From NCBI GenBank assembly GCA_001839685.1, contig MLAK01001399.1:1-16905 (forward strand): a DNA stretch of 16,905 nucleotides, written 5' to 3'. The notes under the pieces were generated by a model. That model ran no database searches. It had not been told where the DNA came from and saw only the letters and a program-made list of their open reading frames with translations. Every line of letters starts with the position of its first letter. Position 1 is the first letter of the stretch. Source of the DNA: Tritrichomonas foetus. Lineage: Eukaryota > Parabasalia > Tritrichomonadida > Tritrichomonadidae. Of this stretch, positions 1 through 8,784 are shown in pieces. The position numbers and the translations under genes are program-made.

Positions 1-1146
1 ATCTCCTATTTTTTCTTTTTCTAAATTTTTTTCATTTTTTTCTCCTTCCGTTAAGATTCTACTGCATCCCACTCTATCGTTCAATTTTTTGATAACCTCA
101 TACAATTGGAATTTGAGACATCATATTTTAGAAAAAGCTAATATGTATTACAGAAAAAGTTGTCATCGATCATTGTCAGATTCACCATTCTTTGGTGAAT
201 TACATACAGTTTCAATGAATCTTTTCAATTCATTTTCACAGAAAAACATCTTGTCGATTTTTGCACTCTATTCAATTCGTTATTTTTCCTATTCAATTGT
301 TGATTTTTGAATGATATCATTGAAACACGGCTCTCAATAGGTACTGTAGTACAACCATAACCATTTGCTAATTCGGTCCAATAGGAACTTATATTTCCTG
401 AAATGATACCAATATGCAATAACTATAGATAACTGGATCAAACCATTTTTCCAATATTGAAATGAATTTTTTGAATGTCAATTAATCTGGATTAAAATCA
501 TTCGATCATGAAAAGAAAGTTTTCTTTTATTATTTTATTGAAATTAAACTTCTCTCAGTCCATGTTTGGGAAAGATATATAACGATCATTTTTTCCAAAG
601 CTGGAGAAATTCAATTCCACTTTTCCCGATCGGATTACTCAAATTCTCGTCATTTTACTTAAATTCAACAAACTTTTCATAATTTGAATAAGTGATATCT
701 CAAACTACTGTCATATATTCAAAAGAAATATGAATATTTTTTGTGAGATTTGCTGATCGAGATGTGATCGTTAGCTGAAACCTTATCTAATGTATAAGCA
801 TATACATAATAATTTACATTTCTTGAACTTTATTCTGCCCCCATTGAAAAAAAGACACTTCAGAAATATTTTCTGATAGGGATTTCTCAATTATCTCTTT
901 GTTATATTGAAAAACATTTGAAATAATAAATAATATTAGGTAATTATCTATTTATGATAATTAGAGGAATTAATAACAAATGATTATATTTGTGTTGTCG
1001 ATATTAATTGAAAGCAATTCAAAAGGGACTTTTGAAATAAAAAGCGTTTGGATATTTGAGTCTTCAGAAAAATTCATAAGATATCAATGAGATTAAATAG
1101 AAAAATTCATTTTTGAAAGAGTTATTCAAATTTGCTAGATTAATAA
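1..1146. other. AT-rich region without a convincing gene
   Basis: I see no gene here that I can support. On the minus strand the frame running off the left edge is open from about position 120 to 1 (40 codons, rich in Lys and Glu toward the edge). It has no in-frame ATG and is preceded by a TGA at 121-123, so it could be the eroded 5' end of a gene lying to the left. A second minus-strand open stretch at 225-419 begins with TTG and is bounded by a TAG; I do not recognise its translation. From about 420 to 1100 all frames are broken often, as expected of AT-rich intergenic DNA. The last ~45 bases hold an initiator-like TCATT (1107-1111) belonging to the gene at 1147. Confidence 0.6.
1107..1111 (+). 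promoter_or_regulatory. Initiator-like TCATT upstream of acyltransferase gene
   Basis: TCATT fits the trichomonad initiator consensus (TCA, then pyrimidine, then T or A) and sits about 36 bases before the ATG at 1147. Such a 5-base match is common by chance in AT-rich DNA, so this is only a position to test by mapping transcript 5' ends. Confidence 0.25.
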
Positions 1147-2079
1147 ATGCTTTCTTGCATACCATTCGAGAACAGCAGCCTGAAAGAACAAACAGAACTA
1201 TCTAAGATCTCTGATGAAGAAATGGCTCAAGTAAAATCAGGTCCATTCTTCACATGGTATCAAAGATTATTTCAAGTTTTGACTTTTGTTGTATTTCTTG
1301 GTCCAATTCGCGCTGTTATTGGAATTGGATGCTTTTTAATCATGGGCACAATCGTTGTCATCATTAATTCCATATTAAAGGCATTAAAATGTGATTTGGA
1401 TAAGTGGCGTCACTTCACTTATAACATTGGACGAATTGGAGTGAGAATATTAATGTGGAGTTTGGGTGTAGGTTGGATTCATGTTGATGGTGAGTTTGAC
1501 GAAGATGCTAGGTTCATTATTGCCAATCATATTGGCTTGCTTGATCCTTTGATTATTGTCCAGATAAAATACGTTTCATGTGTCCTTAAAAAGGAGTTTT
1601 CTTCACTTCCATTCATTCGAGATATAATCTCTGTAACTGATCCAATATATGTCGACAGAAGTAAGCCATGCGGCCTAACAAAACATATAATTCAACAAGC
1701 TAGCAATATGAAAAAGGATCCAATCATGATTTTCCCAGAAGGAGCCATTTGCAATGGAAATTATATGCTTAAATTCCATAAAAGTGCTTTCCTAACAAAC
1801 TACAAAGTTCAACCTGTGGTTGTTCAATTTTGGACTCCATTTTCACCATCGAAATGGAATACTTTTTCATGGCTTGATCAAGGACCACTTGAGTTACTAT
1901 GGAATTATTATTCAATCCCTTTCTCAATTTGCAGAGTTAAAGTCCTTCCTGCTATTCAAATAGATTCAGAAAATGGCGACATTGAAGCTCTTGCAACAAA
2001 AGCACAATTAATGATGGCAAATGAACTTGGAATTAAAGCTATTGATCGTTCAAGCAATGAATTTTATCGGACCAACTAA
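1147..2079 (+). CDS. Lysophospholipid acyltransferase (PlsC/LPLAT family)
   Basis: This 310-residue protein should transfer a fatty acyl chain from acyl-CoA to a lysophospholipid or lysophosphatidate in the ER membrane. Block I of the family is intact as NHIGLLD (N127-H128-x4-D133), which holds the catalytic His and Asp. Block III is FPEGA (196-200), and a block II-like YVDR lies at 168-171. A block IV-like VQPVVV is at 221-226. A long hydrophobic stretch at about 43-78, beginning LGPIR, resembles the membrane anchor before the catalytic domain in LPCAT, LPEAT and GPAT3/4-like enzymes, so I place it in that branch. The exact substrate cannot be read from sequence. The ATG at 1147 is the first Met; Met26 is an alternative start that would keep all motifs. 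The gene converges on the HDAC gene downstream. Confidence 0.88.
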   Translation: MLSCIPFENSSLKEQTELSKISDEEMAQVKSGPFFTWYQRLFQVLTFVVFLGPIRAVIGIGCFLIMGTIVVIINSILKALKCDLDKWRHFTYNIGRIGVRILMWSLGVGWIHVDGEFDEDARFIIANHIGLLDPLIIVQIKYVSCVLKKEFSSLPFIRDIISVTDPIYVDRSKPCGLTKHIIQQASNMKKDPIMIFPEGAICNGNYMLKFHKSAFLTNYKVQPVVVQFWTPFSPSKWNTFSWLDQGPLELLWNYYSIPFSICRVKVLPAIQIDSENGDIEALATKAQLMMANELGIKAIDRSSNEFYRTN

Positions 2080-2444
2080 TATGACAATAATATTATTTTT
2101 AGTACTGTCTTATCCATGGATTTATCTATCACTGTCTGACTTACCTTATTTTATGTAAACATATTTGTTTTATTGATTTTTGAGTATTGTAGATTTTTTT
2201 GAATCATTTTGTTGAGTTCTTTCAATAAAATCCGATATCAAATTTATAAAACAGACAATTTTTTATTATTTCTCTATAAAAAGGAACAGAATTTAGGTCA
2301 TCATAACTTGTTTCTTATTCACAAATGTTAGAAAACAATCTCATTTCTTTAACAATTTTAAGAACCAATTCACCAGAATCCCTAAAAATTAGCAAAAGCA
2401 ACTAATTATAAGCCAATTATCAAATTAACCAGTGAGTTACATAG
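2080..2444. other. Convergent 3' intergenic region
   Basis: This is AT-rich sequence between the acyltransferase (+) and HDAC (-) stop codons. It contains AATAAA at about 2224 but no open frame of note. It presumably carries both 3' untranslated regions. Confidence 0.5.
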
Positions 2445-3683
2445 TTAGTCATTATTCCTCTCAGTTATGTAAACATCACCAGAGTAATTCTGTTTAATGA
2501 TTGTATCATCATCAGACACATCTGAATCAAGAAGCATCGCTGCCTTGTCGTATTCTTCATATCCACCACTTGGCGGGTAAGGTGCTTCTCGTATGTTCTC
2601 CATAATTCGTATAGTCATGTCATGTAAACTTTTTTCAGTATTCAAGTTTTCCATATTTGACGGTAAAATCGAAATTCGATAATCTGGTCCAAAATAACCA
2701 AAATAGTCATTATATGGGAGATATTCATCTATTTCTTCATCAAGAAGAACGGCTGTTTCATAGGCCCAACAGCGGGATACATTACGAACAGTATAACCTC
2801 CTCCTCCAGTGACCAGCATTGGAATTCCGAAGGATTTGACAAATCTGACACAATCTGCATGACCATTAATTGTCAAATTAAAGGATCCCAAACGATCGCC
2901 CGTAAGTGAATCTGACCCACATTGAAGGAGAATTGCTCCTGGACGATACCATTCAATCAATGAGCGAATAACTGGCTCAAATATTGATTTGTATGATTTA
3001 TCATCCATGCCGTCTTTCAACGGAACATTACAACAAAAATGCTTTCCTTTTCCAATTCCAATATCATCTAATGCGCCTGTTCCCGGAAAGTAATTTCCGT
3101 ATTTATGGAAAGATACAGTGAGCACTCTGTCTGTTGTATAAAAAGCTTCCTCAACACCATCACCATGGTGAATATCAATATCGATGTACATAACGCGCTC
3201 AAAGTGCTCAAGAAGTTGGAGAATCCCAAGAACGCAATCAGCAACATAACAGAAACCGCTTGCTTCTGCCTTTTTTGCATGGTGAAGCCCACCTGCCCAA
3301 TTGATTGCAATATCTGCACGATTTGAATTCAAAAGTCGTGCGCCGGTCATTGAACCACCTGCTGATATTTGGCAAAATTCAAAAAGTCCATCAAAAACGG
3401 GTGAATCATCACCAACATTGAATTTATCGCATAATCCGGTCATTCCGACAACATTGTCTGGATTTGCCATTTGAAGGAATTGAATATATTCATCCGTGTG
3501 AAATCGTGTCATGTCGGTTGCTGTGGCGCGTTGGGGAATCATTACATTCATCTTATCAAATAGTCCGTAAGCGAGAATTAGGCTGTGAGTCATTGTAACA
3601 CGATGCGGCTTCATTGGGTGATATTGATGGTAAATGAAACTTCCAACTTCGTCATCATAAAGGTAAGTTACTCTTTTCTTCAT
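2445..3683 (-). CDS. Class I histone deacetylase (Rpd3/HDAC1 type)
   Basis: This 412-residue protein is a zinc-dependent lysine deacetylase very close to Rpd3/HDAC1/HDAC2 throughout. Residues number from the ATG at 3683. The charge-relay His pair in GGLHHAKK is H134-H135. The zinc ligands are D170 and H172 in [17 protein letters not shown] and D258 in [13 protein letters not shown]. The transition-state Tyr is Y297 in [10 protein letters not shown]. The N-terminal HPMKPHR segment, which in class I enzymes helps bind inositol phosphate and corepressor, is also present. The frame extends 13 codons upstream to position 3722, but that first codon is GTG. The ATG at 3683 reproduces the normal HDAC1-like N-terminus, so I chose it. 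The C-terminal tail past the catalytic domain is short and acidic. It should act in the nucleus in a corepressor complex. It is divergent from the USP gene at 3839, and the two share a ~155-base promoter region. Confidence 0.96.
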   Translation of the reverse strand: MKKRVTYLYDDEVGSFIYHQYHPMKPHRVTMTHSLILAYGLFDKMNVMIPQRATATDMTRFHTDEYIQFLQMANPDNVVGMTGLCDKFNVGDDSPVFDGLFEFCQISAGGSMTGARLLNSNRADIAINWAGGLHHAKKAEASGFCYVADCVLGILQLLEHFERVMYIDIDIHHGDGVEEAFYTTDRVLTVSFHKYGNYFPGTGALDDIGIGKGKHFCCNVPLKDGMDDKSYKSIFEPVIRSLIEWYRPGAILLQCGSDSLTGDRLGSFNLTINGHADCVRFVKSFGIPMLVTGGGGYTVRNVSRCWAYETAVLLDEEIDEYLPYNDYFGYFGPDYRISILPSNMENLNTEKSLHDMTIRIMENIREAPYPPSGGYEEYDKAAMLLDSDVSDDDTIIKQNYSGDVYITERNND

Positions 3684-3731
3684 TTTTGATGGCTTGAAAT
3701 AGAATCTCCCCAAAATTTTCACGAAATGTTA

Positions 3732-3736
3732 TATGA
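3732..3736 (-). promoter_or_regulatory. Initiator-like TCATA upstream of HDAC
   Basis: Read on the minus strand, TCATA lies about 50 bases before the HDAC ATG in the shared promoter region with the USP gene. It matches the trichomonad initiator consensus, but the match is short and could be chance. A TCACT at 3785-3789 on the plus strand could serve the divergent USP gene in the same way. Confidence 0.22.
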
Positions 3737-3838
3737 AAAACATCTAAATTTCGTCTTTTTCAAACAATATATGGTCACTTAGATTCACTCATCAATTCAA
3801 CTTTTTATGTGATAATTTGGTCTTAATATTTTTGGAAT

Positions 3839-5338
3839 ATGACATATTGGCAGGAGGAAGGAGACCCAATTAGTATTAAGCCGAATCAGTCATATTATTT
3901 CAAAACAGACCAATTCACAACTACTGTTAAGAGAATTCATAATTATAAACTGAGAAATAATGATAACAAAAAATTAAAATTGACATTTTATGCCCACCAA
4001 CCAGGTTTATTAGATCCTGAAATTAGGAAGCATGTTCAAATTCAACAACATGTTGAGATCACCATAAATTATTCTAAAAATGAGAAAGATATATGGTTTG
4101 CTAAAGATCTTGAGTATAACTCTGATACTGACTTTAAAGACACATTGAAAACTTGGATACGTCTCAAATCAATTGATAAACTCAAAATATCATTTAAATT
4201 CAAGACATTGTCGATATTCGGTCAACAATTTTTGCAATCTAAGAATTTTGAAGAATCAATTGAATCAACAACAAGTTCAAAAAGTACATCAACCAGATCA
4301 AGACAGCCAAATATAAACAATCCTCAATCTCAGTCTAAACATAAACCTCAAACTGATCCATTTCCTGTATCTCAACCACAACCTTCACCTAAACCTAAAC
4401 CTTCACTTAATCATAAACCTAAATATTCTCAACAGAATACTCTCAAGTATCCCGGACTTGTGAATTATGGCAGCAACTGTTACATAAACACTATTCTACA
4501 ATCACTGTACAATATTCCAAAAATCCGGGAAAGCATCATTAATGCTACATCAACATATAACAATAAATCTGATGATACAATCTTGAAAGAGCTTAGAAAT
4601 CTTTTTCAAGAAATTAAAAAATCAAAGGGCTCATCAATGGATACTTTATCATTTTGTAGTGCTTATGGTCATGTGTTGGGACACCAAGAGGATATTCATG
4701 TTTTTTATTGTCGTCTTTTAGAAAAAATTGAGCGGCTCAACAAGCAATTATTTGAAGACGTGAAATTTGAAATCAAAACAACATTCTATGATTCAAACTC
4801 AAAAATATTAAATGAAGTTTGTGAACCTCAAAATTCATTAACTGTGCACCTGGATGGTAAAGATTTACAGTCTTCACTTGAACAATATTTTCAACAGAAA
4901 ACAATAGAAAATTATGAAATTAGTTCAGATCAGAAGATTACAGCTACTATTATTGATACATTTAAAACATTGCCACGCGTTTTATTTATTCAAATTTCCA
5001 GATATCAATATGATCAAAATAACTCAGTTAAATTAATTGACGATTTCAAATTTCAAGAAGTAATTGATCTTTCTAAATATTATCCATCCGAAGAAACCAG
5101 CAATAAGTACTGCCTTTATGGTGTGCTTGTACACAGTGGTCATCATATAAATAGTGGTCACTATTTTGCATACCTTAAACCGAGGGGAATAGAAAGCCAA
5201 CAATGGTATTGTTTCAATGACATTTCTACTTCCTTATCAGACTCGGAAGAAGCTATAGAATCGAATACTGAAGGAGTATCATCAGCTTACATGCTTGTTT
5301 ATATCAAAGAAAGTGAAGCCGCCAATCTTTTTGAATAG
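3839..5338 (+). CDS. Ubiquitin-specific protease, USP7-like catalytic domain
   Basis: This 499-residue protein is a predicted cysteine protease that removes ubiquitin from proteins. The peptidase C19 domain spans about 205-490. The Cys box is GLVNYGSNCYINTILQSLY with nucleophile C214; the usual Thr before the Cys is Asn here. The His box ends NSGHYFAYLKP with general base H441, and N460/D461 in WYCFND supply the third catalytic position. The segment LPRVLFIQISRYQYD (379-392) and the VHSG..SGHYFAYL block resemble USP7/HAUSP more than other USPs. The domain is compact, and I see no zinc-binding Cys pairs in the fingers. Residues 140-200 are a low-complexity linker rich in Ser, Pro, Lys and Gln. 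Residues 1-135 form a separate region that I do not recognise; USP7 has a MATH/TRAF domain in this place, but I cannot confirm one. Substrates are unknown. Confidence 0.9.
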   Translation: MTYWQEEGDPISIKPNQSYYFKTDQFTTTVKRIHNYKLRNNDNKKLKLTFYAHQPGLLDPEIRKHVQIQQHVEITINYSKNEKDIWFAKDLEYNSDTDFKDTLKTWIRLKSIDKLKISFKFKTLSIFGQQFLQSKNFEESIESTTSSKSTSTRSRQPNINNPQSQSKHKPQTDPFPVSQPQPSPKPKPSLNHKPKYSQQNTLKYPGLVNYGSNCYINTILQSLYNIPKIRESIINATSTYNNKSDDTILKELRNLFQEIKKSKGSSMDTLSFCSAYGHVLGHQEDIHVFYCRLLEKIERLNKQLFEDVKFEIKTTFYDSNSKILNEVCEPQNSLTVHLDGKDLQSSLEQYFQQKTIENYEISSDQKITATIIDTFKTLPRVLFIQISRYQYDQNNSVKLIDDFKFQEVIDLSKYYPSEETSNKYCLYGVLVHSGHHINSGHYFAYLKPRGIESQQWYCFNDISTSLSDSEEAIESNTEGVSSAYMLVYIKESEAANLFE

Positions 5339-5637
5339 AATCTATTTAATAGACTCCAAAAATCTATGAAATATCTGTTATTTTTTGTTAAATATTCCAA
5401 TTTAAAAAATATTTTATTAATTTTTAAATATTGCCATCTAGATATATAAGAATTATTTGATTCAGTTGCACGTTTATCGCATTAAAAGACACTTCGTAAC
5501 AATGAAAAATTGATATCACATAATGTGGTTATCAAAATAGTTGTTAACTATCCGATTTCATTCAATTTGAAATAAATAAGGTCAATTTATCACCTTTTAT
5601 ATCATCATCACAAGCAACTTTTTTTTGTTTTCGTTTT
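5339..5637. other. Intergenic region before actin-like gene
   Basis: This AT-rich spacer has no open frame of interest. An initiator-like TCACA at 5608-5612, in a TCATCATCACA run, lies about 26 bases before the ATG of the actin-like gene, and a T-rich tract separates the two. Confidence 0.4.
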
Positions 5638-6774
5638 ATGAACAAAATTATTTTTGATATCGGCACATTATCAACCAAATTTAATTTCATTTCAATGGAG
5701 ACGCCATATGTTATCACTTCGTCGACCGAATATCATGAAACTTTTAACATCAATAATAACGTCGAAAACATGATTAAATTCTACACAAAATTTCCAGATA
5801 TCGATCCTGATCGTCCCTACGGAAGTGGAACGTTTATTGCGCATAATCAAATAATTGATAAAAATAAATATTCCGACTTTTTTGGATATTGCTTTAATTT
5901 TTTGCATTGTGATCCTACTGAACAAAAAGTGGCCATTCTTGTGCCACCAATTGACCAACAAAATTTTCGGAAAACAACCATGGCAATTTTATTCGAAAAC
6001 TATGCCTGCCAAAGTTTACAGCTAGATGATCAGAGCATTTTTTCATATTGTAAACATGTCAAATCAGGCACTTTTCTCACAGTTATGTCAGGCTTCACTG
6101 ACACTTATATTGTTCCATGTGTTAAATTTCATCCACTTGAAAATTGCACTCAGCATTTGCCTTTTGGTGGCTATCATGTGACCAAATATATAGCCGACTC
6201 TATTGCAGAAAAGAATAAAAATCGAATCGATTTAATTCGAAATGACCTGATGTGGATTGCTGAAAGAATAAAACAAAATTCGAGAAGAATTCACAGATAC
6301 GATAATTTTGATATTCATGATGTTAAATGTTCTATTCGTATTTCACAACGGAAAGAAACGAATCCAATTTCTGGAAAAGTTGTTGATTTAAGAATTGGTC
6401 ATGAATTTTATTTAACACCGGAATTGGTTTTGGCCCCAGAAATGATGAATAAAGAAGAATTCGAATACACTTTGCCGATGTACATTGATGAAATAATTAG
6501 AGCTACACCGAAAGAATATCACAGAAGACTCTACAAAAATATAACGTTGACAGGGGCGCCAATGATCGTCAAAGAAATAAAAGAAAGAATTCATGCTGAA
6601 ATGAAAATCCTGGCTAATTCTTTAAGTAATGATCCAAATGAAGAATACAGCACAAAAGTGAGGTGTTCATCACCTGAAAGAAATGCATATGACAATGCGA
6701 GACTTGTTTATCAAAAACCAGCACCAGAAATTACTCATGCCCAATATTTTGAAGAAGGTGCTTTTCTTGTTTGA
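5638..6774 (+). CDS. Divergent actin-family protein (actin-related/actin-like)
   Basis: This 378-residue protein is about the length of actin and keeps its overall plan at low identity. FDIGTLSTKFNF at the N-terminus matches phosphate loop 1. KVAILVPPIDQQNFRKTTMAILFE (97-120) matches the actin segment after the DNase loop, followed by an aligned Gln (Q132, actin Q137). PFGGYHVTKYIADSI (175-189) and NITLTGAPMIVKEIKERI (301-318) match the later actin blocks. Phosphate loop 2 is degraded: where actin has DSGDGVTHTVP, this protein has MSGFTDTYIVP, losing both acidic residues. The adenine-site GG pair is GA, and the C-terminal WxGGS element is missing. I therefore expect weak or no ATP hydrolysis. 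It does not fit a named Arp class. It could be a structural or regulatory actin-like subunit; its partners are unknown. Confidence 0.8.
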   Translation: MNKIIFDIGTLSTKFNFISMETPYVITSSTEYHETFNINNNVENMIKFYTKFPDIDPDRPYGSGTFIAHNQIIDKNKYSDFFGYCFNFLHCDPTEQKVAILVPPIDQQNFRKTTMAILFENYACQSLQLDDQSIFSYCKHVKSGTFLTVMSGFTDTYIVPCVKFHPLENCTQHLPFGGYHVTKYIADSIAEKNKNRIDLIRNDLMWIAERIKQNSRRIHRYDNFDIHDVKCSIRISQRKETNPISGKVVDLRIGHEFYLTPELVLAPEMMNKEEFEYTLPMYIDEIIRATPKEYHRRLYKNITLTGAPMIVKEIKERIHAEMKILANSLSNDPNEEYSTKVRCSSPERNAYDNARLVYQKPAPEITHAQYFEEGAFLV

Positions 6775-7357
6775 ATTTCCATTTTTTTGAATCCTTTTTC
6801 TGAACTTCTCTATTGTGTATTTTTAAGGAAATATGCGAAAAAGTGATTGTTAGAGGTGGCGAAAATGTAGAGTCTAGAGATTTTAAAGAAAATTAATAGA
6901 AATGATATAAATATTAAATATTAAATATAGAGTAACTTTCATTAATAATTGTGTTTTATTTAAACAGTTTTATCAGTTTAAGTGTTTATTAGTTTAAGTG
7001 TCTATTAGTTTCAGTGTTTGAATTTATGTCCCATTGAAAAATTATCAATTTGTGAATTGTTAATTCTAAAATTTGATTATTATATTTGTGCATTAAGCAT
7101 GCTTCTTATCATGATAAATGCTCGTTATACTCACAAATGCTTTGGTACAACCTATTACTAGTTACAGAAAGAAATGTAAAATGATATTCAATCTTTTTCT
7201 GTCTTTATATGGAAACATCCATTCAAAACATTCTGATTATTCAATGAATTCGACATAATATTTTATATACTTTACATAACTTCAATATTGAAATTATGAA
7301 TCATAATGAAATATTTAATAGAAAAAATTCTGATATTTTGAATCAACAATTTATCAA
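6775..7357. other. Intergenic region with a short tandem repeat
   Basis: This stretch separates the actin-like gene from the papain-fold gene. It contains three 16-bp repeat units at 6975-7021 and otherwise plain AT-rich DNA with no open frame of interest. No clear initiator match lies just before the ATG at 7358; the nearest sequence is ATTTATCAA. Confidence 0.5.
6975..7021 (+). repeat. Three-copy 16-bp tandem repeat
   Basis: Units begin at 6975, 6991 and 7007. The unit is AGTTTAAGTGTTTATT; copy two differs at one base and copy three diverges at its end (AGTTTCAGTGTTTGA). It lies about 200 bases after the actin-like stop and about 340 bases before the next gene. I see no coding role. Confidence 0.8.
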
Positions 7358-8389
7358 ATGTTATTTGCGTTTTTTTATGCGCTTACTGCTTCTAAATTAG
7401 AGATCACTTCTAATGATGAGAAGTCCTTTGTTAGCTGGATGAGATCTACCAATCATCTTTTTGTTGGTCAAGAATATCATCTTAGATTTGGAATTTGGCT
7501 TGCAAACGCTCGTTATGTTAAACAACATAACAAGCGTAATCTTGGTTTCACTCTTGCTATGAATAAATTTGCATCAATGACTCCATCAGAATATAATTCA
7601 TTACTTCTTTCCAAGCCTTCACAAAAACTTGTGAACTTTCATAATAAAGGAAATAATGAATTCAGTTCACTTTTGGCTGAAACAAAAACATCCAAAAAAT
7701 TAATGATAAACAAAGTTCATTCCAAAAAATCTGAAACTGAATCACTTGATTGGCGCAAGAAAGGATGCGTTAATGAAGTACAGGACATGGGAAATTGTGG
7801 TGCAGATTGGGCTTTTTCAGGTGTTGCTGCAGCAGAAGGATCGAATTTTCTTGCACATAATATTTTATACAAGTTTTCTGAACAATCTTTCATTGATTGT
7901 GATAAAATAGATTCGCAAGGATGTCAAGGAGGAGTTGCTTTTTCTATTTTTGATTTCATGCATTCAAATTGTGACGGGAAAGCTATGCTCGCAAATGACT
8001 ATCCTTACAAGGGAGTTGATGGAACATGCCAATATGATCAAGATAAAGCAGTTGGATCTTTAAGTGATATCATTGGTATAGAATTCTGTAACGAAGATGA
8101 TCTACAAGCCAAATGTGAACAATATGGTCCAGTCACCAGTATGATTGATGCTTCTCACGCTTCTTTCCAACTTTATAGTTATGGAATTTATGATGAACCA
8201 CAATGCAAGCAAATGGGAGTAACTTTATATACAACAATTGTTGGTTTTGGTGTTGAAGATGGCGTCAAATTTTGGATAGTGAGGAATTCTTGGGGAGCAT
8301 CTTGGGGAGAAAATGGATACATTAGAATGGTACGTGGTCAAGGAAACCAATGTGGAGAAGCAACATCAGCATGTGTTCCTGTTTCTTAA
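7358..8389 (+). CDS. Secreted papain-like (C1A, cathepsin L type) pseudoprotease
   Basis: This 343-residue protein has the full layout of a cathepsin-L-like precursor. A short signal peptide (about residues 1-12, LFAFFYAL core) is followed by an I29 prodomain with a variant ERFNIN motif (E39, R43, W47, N50, V54, N58) and a mature domain starting near DW at 131. The fold residues are present: C147, C181, GCQGG at 188-192, and VRNSWGASWGENGY with the structural Asn N310. The active site is not. Papain Cys25 is D150 (GAT at 7805-7807), the oxyanion Gln19 is M144, and the catalytic His159 position is L290 (TTA at 8225-8227). These differences are not single-base errors, and the frame is intact, so the protein is probably maintained as a non-peptidase homologue. 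Possible roles are inhibitor or substrate trap, lectin-like binding, or decoy. Trichomonads carry large C1A families, so this is likely a diverged paralogue. Confidence 0.9.
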   Translation: MLFAFFYALTASKLEITSNDEKSFVSWMRSTNHLFVGQEYHLRFGIWLANARYVKQHNKRNLGFTLAMNKFASMTPSEYNSLLLSKPSQKLVNFHNKGNNEFSSLLAETKTSKKLMINKVHSKKSETESLDWRKKGCVNEVQDMGNCGADWAFSGVAAAEGSNFLAHNILYKFSEQSFIDCDKIDSQGCQGGVAFSIFDFMHSNCDGKAMLANDYPYKGVDGTCQYDQDKAVGSLSDIIGIEFCNEDDLQAKCEQYGPVTSMIDASHASFQLYSYGIYDEPQCKQMGVTLYTTIVGFGVEDGVKFWIVRNSWGASWGENGYIRMVRGQGNQCGEATSACVPVS

Positions 8390-8784
8390 AATTTACTTTG
8401 GGATTTATTTTGTCTGTTTTTTATTTTTTCAAAAAATTAATTTTCTATTATTAATTTTGATTCAATATGACAGTGAAAGAATTAGTTTCACTTCATTCGT
8501 ATAAAGAATGAATTGTGAACAGAATTCTTATTTTAAATTTGGAAATTTACAATGATTTTCAAAATATTTGTCTTATTATGATAAATCCATTAACTTATGA
8601 AAAATCATTTTTTTCGATTCGAAGATACTGAATCTCTTACGATCTCTCTTCGCTCTTTGAATAAGACGAATTAATCAATTATGTCAAAGAAAAAAATGCC
8701 AAAAAATAAAAGAAAAAAACTCAGAATTCTTTAATATAATATACAGGTTTAATATTTACAAAGTTGTTTTATATATTCATTGTA
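8390..8784. other. Convergent 3' intergenic region
   Basis: This AT-rich spacer lies between the stop of the papain-fold gene (+) and the stop of the PHD/SET gene (-). The papain-fold stop reads TAAAA, which fits the trichomonad habit of a UAAA polyadenylation signal overlapping the stop codon. I see no further gene. Confidence 0.5.

Noticed and set aside
89..310. 73-codon plus-strand frame as a gene
   Set aside because: Its composition looks like translated AT-rich spacer, with no motif and no clear promoter.
225..419. 64-codon minus-strand frame as a gene
   Set aside because: It starts with TTG, is bounded by a TAG, and its translation matches nothing that I recognise.
3684..3722. HDAC start 13 codons upstream at 3722
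   Set aside because: The codon there is GTG. The ATG at 3683 gives the normal HDAC1-like N-terminus.
7805..7807. Active-site Asp of the papain-fold protein as a sequencing error
   Set aside because: GAT differs from either Cys codon at more than one base, and two other active-site positions are also changed in an intact frame.
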